Shown: piece by piece, positions 13,849 to 14,484 of the stretch
Layout of the letters: the number at the start of each line of letters is the position of its first letter
Numbering within the stretch: position 1 is the stretch's first letter
NCBI GenBank assembly: GCA_900550205.1
Contig: URRJ01000040.1
Coordinates: 1-14,484 of the forward strand
Length of the DNA stretch: 14,484 nt
Source: an uncultured Collinsella sp.
Lineage (GTDB): Bacteria > Actinomycetota > Coriobacteriia > Coriobacteriales > Coriobacteriaceae
Reading direction: 5' to 3'
Notes under the pieces: model-generated
Databases searched by the model: none
The model's input: only the letters and a program-made list of their open reading frames with translations
Told to the model about the DNA's origin: nothing
Program-made: the position numbers and the translations under genes

Positions 13849-13941
13849 GACGACCTCCCACCGTTGCGTTTTGGCTTTCTTCTACCCAGTTTTGCGAAGG
13901 AGAGCGCGCAGGTTTTGGAGTTGAGAAGGACGGGGCGGTCG

Positions 13942-14150
13942 GTGGGAAAGCGCGTCCCGGTCTCAGAACTAGTTCCGGGTCTCAGTTTCCGCTGAGCCCG
14001 CCATCCGGAAAGTGAATCCCATTCCGAGCTTAGATTCCGGGATGCGGTTTCCGCTTGAGGCATCATCCGGAAACTATATCCCAGTCTGAGCGTGGATTCC
14101 GGGACGCGCTTTCCGCCTGGGCTGCCATTGGGAAAGCGTGTCCCGGCCTG
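13942..14150. repeat. 62-bp tandem repeat array, about 3.4 palindromic units
   Basis: Units start at 13942 (61 bases), 14003 (62), 14065 (62) and 14127 (partial, about 24). Each full unit has the form GGAAA-N5/6-TCCC, about 18 bases, then CCGGG-N5-TTTCC, so the two ends are inverted repeats and each unit can fold into a hairpin. The left arm of unit 1 (13945-13958) is the exact complement of the right arm of unit 3 (14101-14114). Units differ at many positions, showing age, while arms and spacing are kept. The period is not a multiple of three, which speaks against coding; the frames crossing it give repetitive, frame-shifted peptides. Confidence 0.85.
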
Positions 14151-14317
14151 CGTTGCCAAGGCACTTTCTTTGCGCCCGCGCCCTGCATAGAGTTCGATTC
14201 TCCGCGGATGAAGGGGATCTGTCGGCGCGGGGCACAGCCAGCAGAAATGCCGTCGGCAGCACATCTCTTTTGGGTTGGGGCTTTGCGCGGAGAATCCGCG
14301 TATTTGCTTCGCAAACC
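14151..14317. other. Non-coding patch with a separated inverted repeat
   Basis: ATTCTCCGCG (14197-14206) and CGCGGAGAAT (14286-14295) are perfect 10-bp inverted copies 79 bases apart. Nearby TTTGC/GCAAA (14303-14307, 14311-14315) forms a small stem. No gene is recognisable; minus frames through it are open but low-complexity. It separates the tandem array from the trpA fragment and may be the scar or body of a small element. Confidence 0.4.
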
Positions 14318-14484
14318 CGCCCCGGCTTCGGCCGCCTTTTTGAAGAACACCTCCACGCCGGGGGCCGTCACGAGGTTGATGTAGACCAAAAGGCCCACCG
14401 GGATGTCGGGGTGCTTTGCGCGGATTCGGGCGAGCACCTCAAAACACCCGGCGGTCGTCGCGCCGGAAGCCAACGCCCGAACGG
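14318..14484 (-). pseudogene. trpA: Tryptophan synthase alpha-chain fragment, truncated
   Basis: Read on the minus strand from the window edge, the translation runs [16 protein letters not shown], then a segment containing [18 protein letters not shown], and ends [10 protein letters not shown]. This matches the middle of TrpA (roughly residues 70-120 of about 260), the barrel that cleaves indole-3-glycerol phosphate. After AEAGA (14318) the expected DGVIVPDLP-like continuation is absent in all three minus frames. The frame stays open to 14063 but runs through unrelated sequence and into the repeat array. The 5' part lies outside the window, so whether the gene was intact up to this point cannot be seen. 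Confidence 0.7.

Noticed and set aside
13942..14150. CRISPR array
   Set aside because: Whole 62-bp units are similar along their length; there is no short invariant repeat alternating with unique spacers, and no cas gene is near.
13845..14264. 139-codon minus frame translating the repeat array
   Set aside because: The repeat period is not divisible by three, so the peptide only appears repetitive in shifted pieces; it also covers the phospholipase ribosome site.
14063..14473. A complete 136-residue protein starting at TTG 14473
   Set aside because: TrpA-like sequence continues upstream of that TTG to the window edge, and the C-terminal two thirds is repeat-derived; it is a truncated trpA reading into non-coding DNA.

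Overview
The window looks like chromosomal DNA of a high-GC anaerobe of the Coriobacteriia, with a Collinsella-like relative the best guess. This rests on the strongly C/G-ending codons, the actinobacterial order rplM-rpsI-glmM, a vitamin B12-dependent methionine synthase, a DUF711/PFL-like protein and a ~1000-residue ATPase-BTAD regulator. Taxonomy is inference from gene content, not a database result.

Layout, left to right. Plus strand, 1-5339: the 3' part of a cobalamin-dependent methionine synthase (metH, cut by the window edge and ending after the B12 domain); a UPF0210/PFL-like protein; a 316-base gap with a ~134-bp near-palindrome and an intrinsic terminator just before the next start codon; a class I SAM-dependent methyltransferase with unusually T-rich codons in its first half; and a YhbY-type RNA-binding protein with a textbook terminator. 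Minus strand, 5392-13848 (transcribed right to left): a patatin-like phospholipase; rplM-rpsI with its own promoter, a possible leader hairpin and a strong terminator; glmM; a free-standing glucose/GlcNAc-family PTS IIA; nagB with a terminator; a ~470-base spacer with a good promoter and a 16-bp perfect palindrome; and the 999-residue regulator, whose end abuts the yhbY terminator convergently. Right end, 13849-14484: about 3.4 copies of a 62-bp tandem repeat, each unit an imperfect palindrome, then a non-coding patch with a separated inverted repeat, then a fragment of trpA (minus strand) whose homology stops in mid-gene.

How the genes fit together. rplM-rpsI is the ribosomal L13/S9 operon. 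glmM, the IIA protein and nagB centre on amino-sugar phosphates: GlmM draws glucosamine-6-P into peptidoglycan, NagB returns it to fructose-6-P, and the IIA protein would feed or sense PTS sugar uptake. MetH closes the methionine/SAM cycle that supplies methyltransferases, but I see no evidence that it is co-regulated with the methyltransferase here. The least explained parts are the palindromic elements (3672-3805 and 13942-14150), the truncated trpA, the leader of the methyltransferase, and the large regulator, whose DNA-binding module is at the C-terminus rather than the N-terminus.
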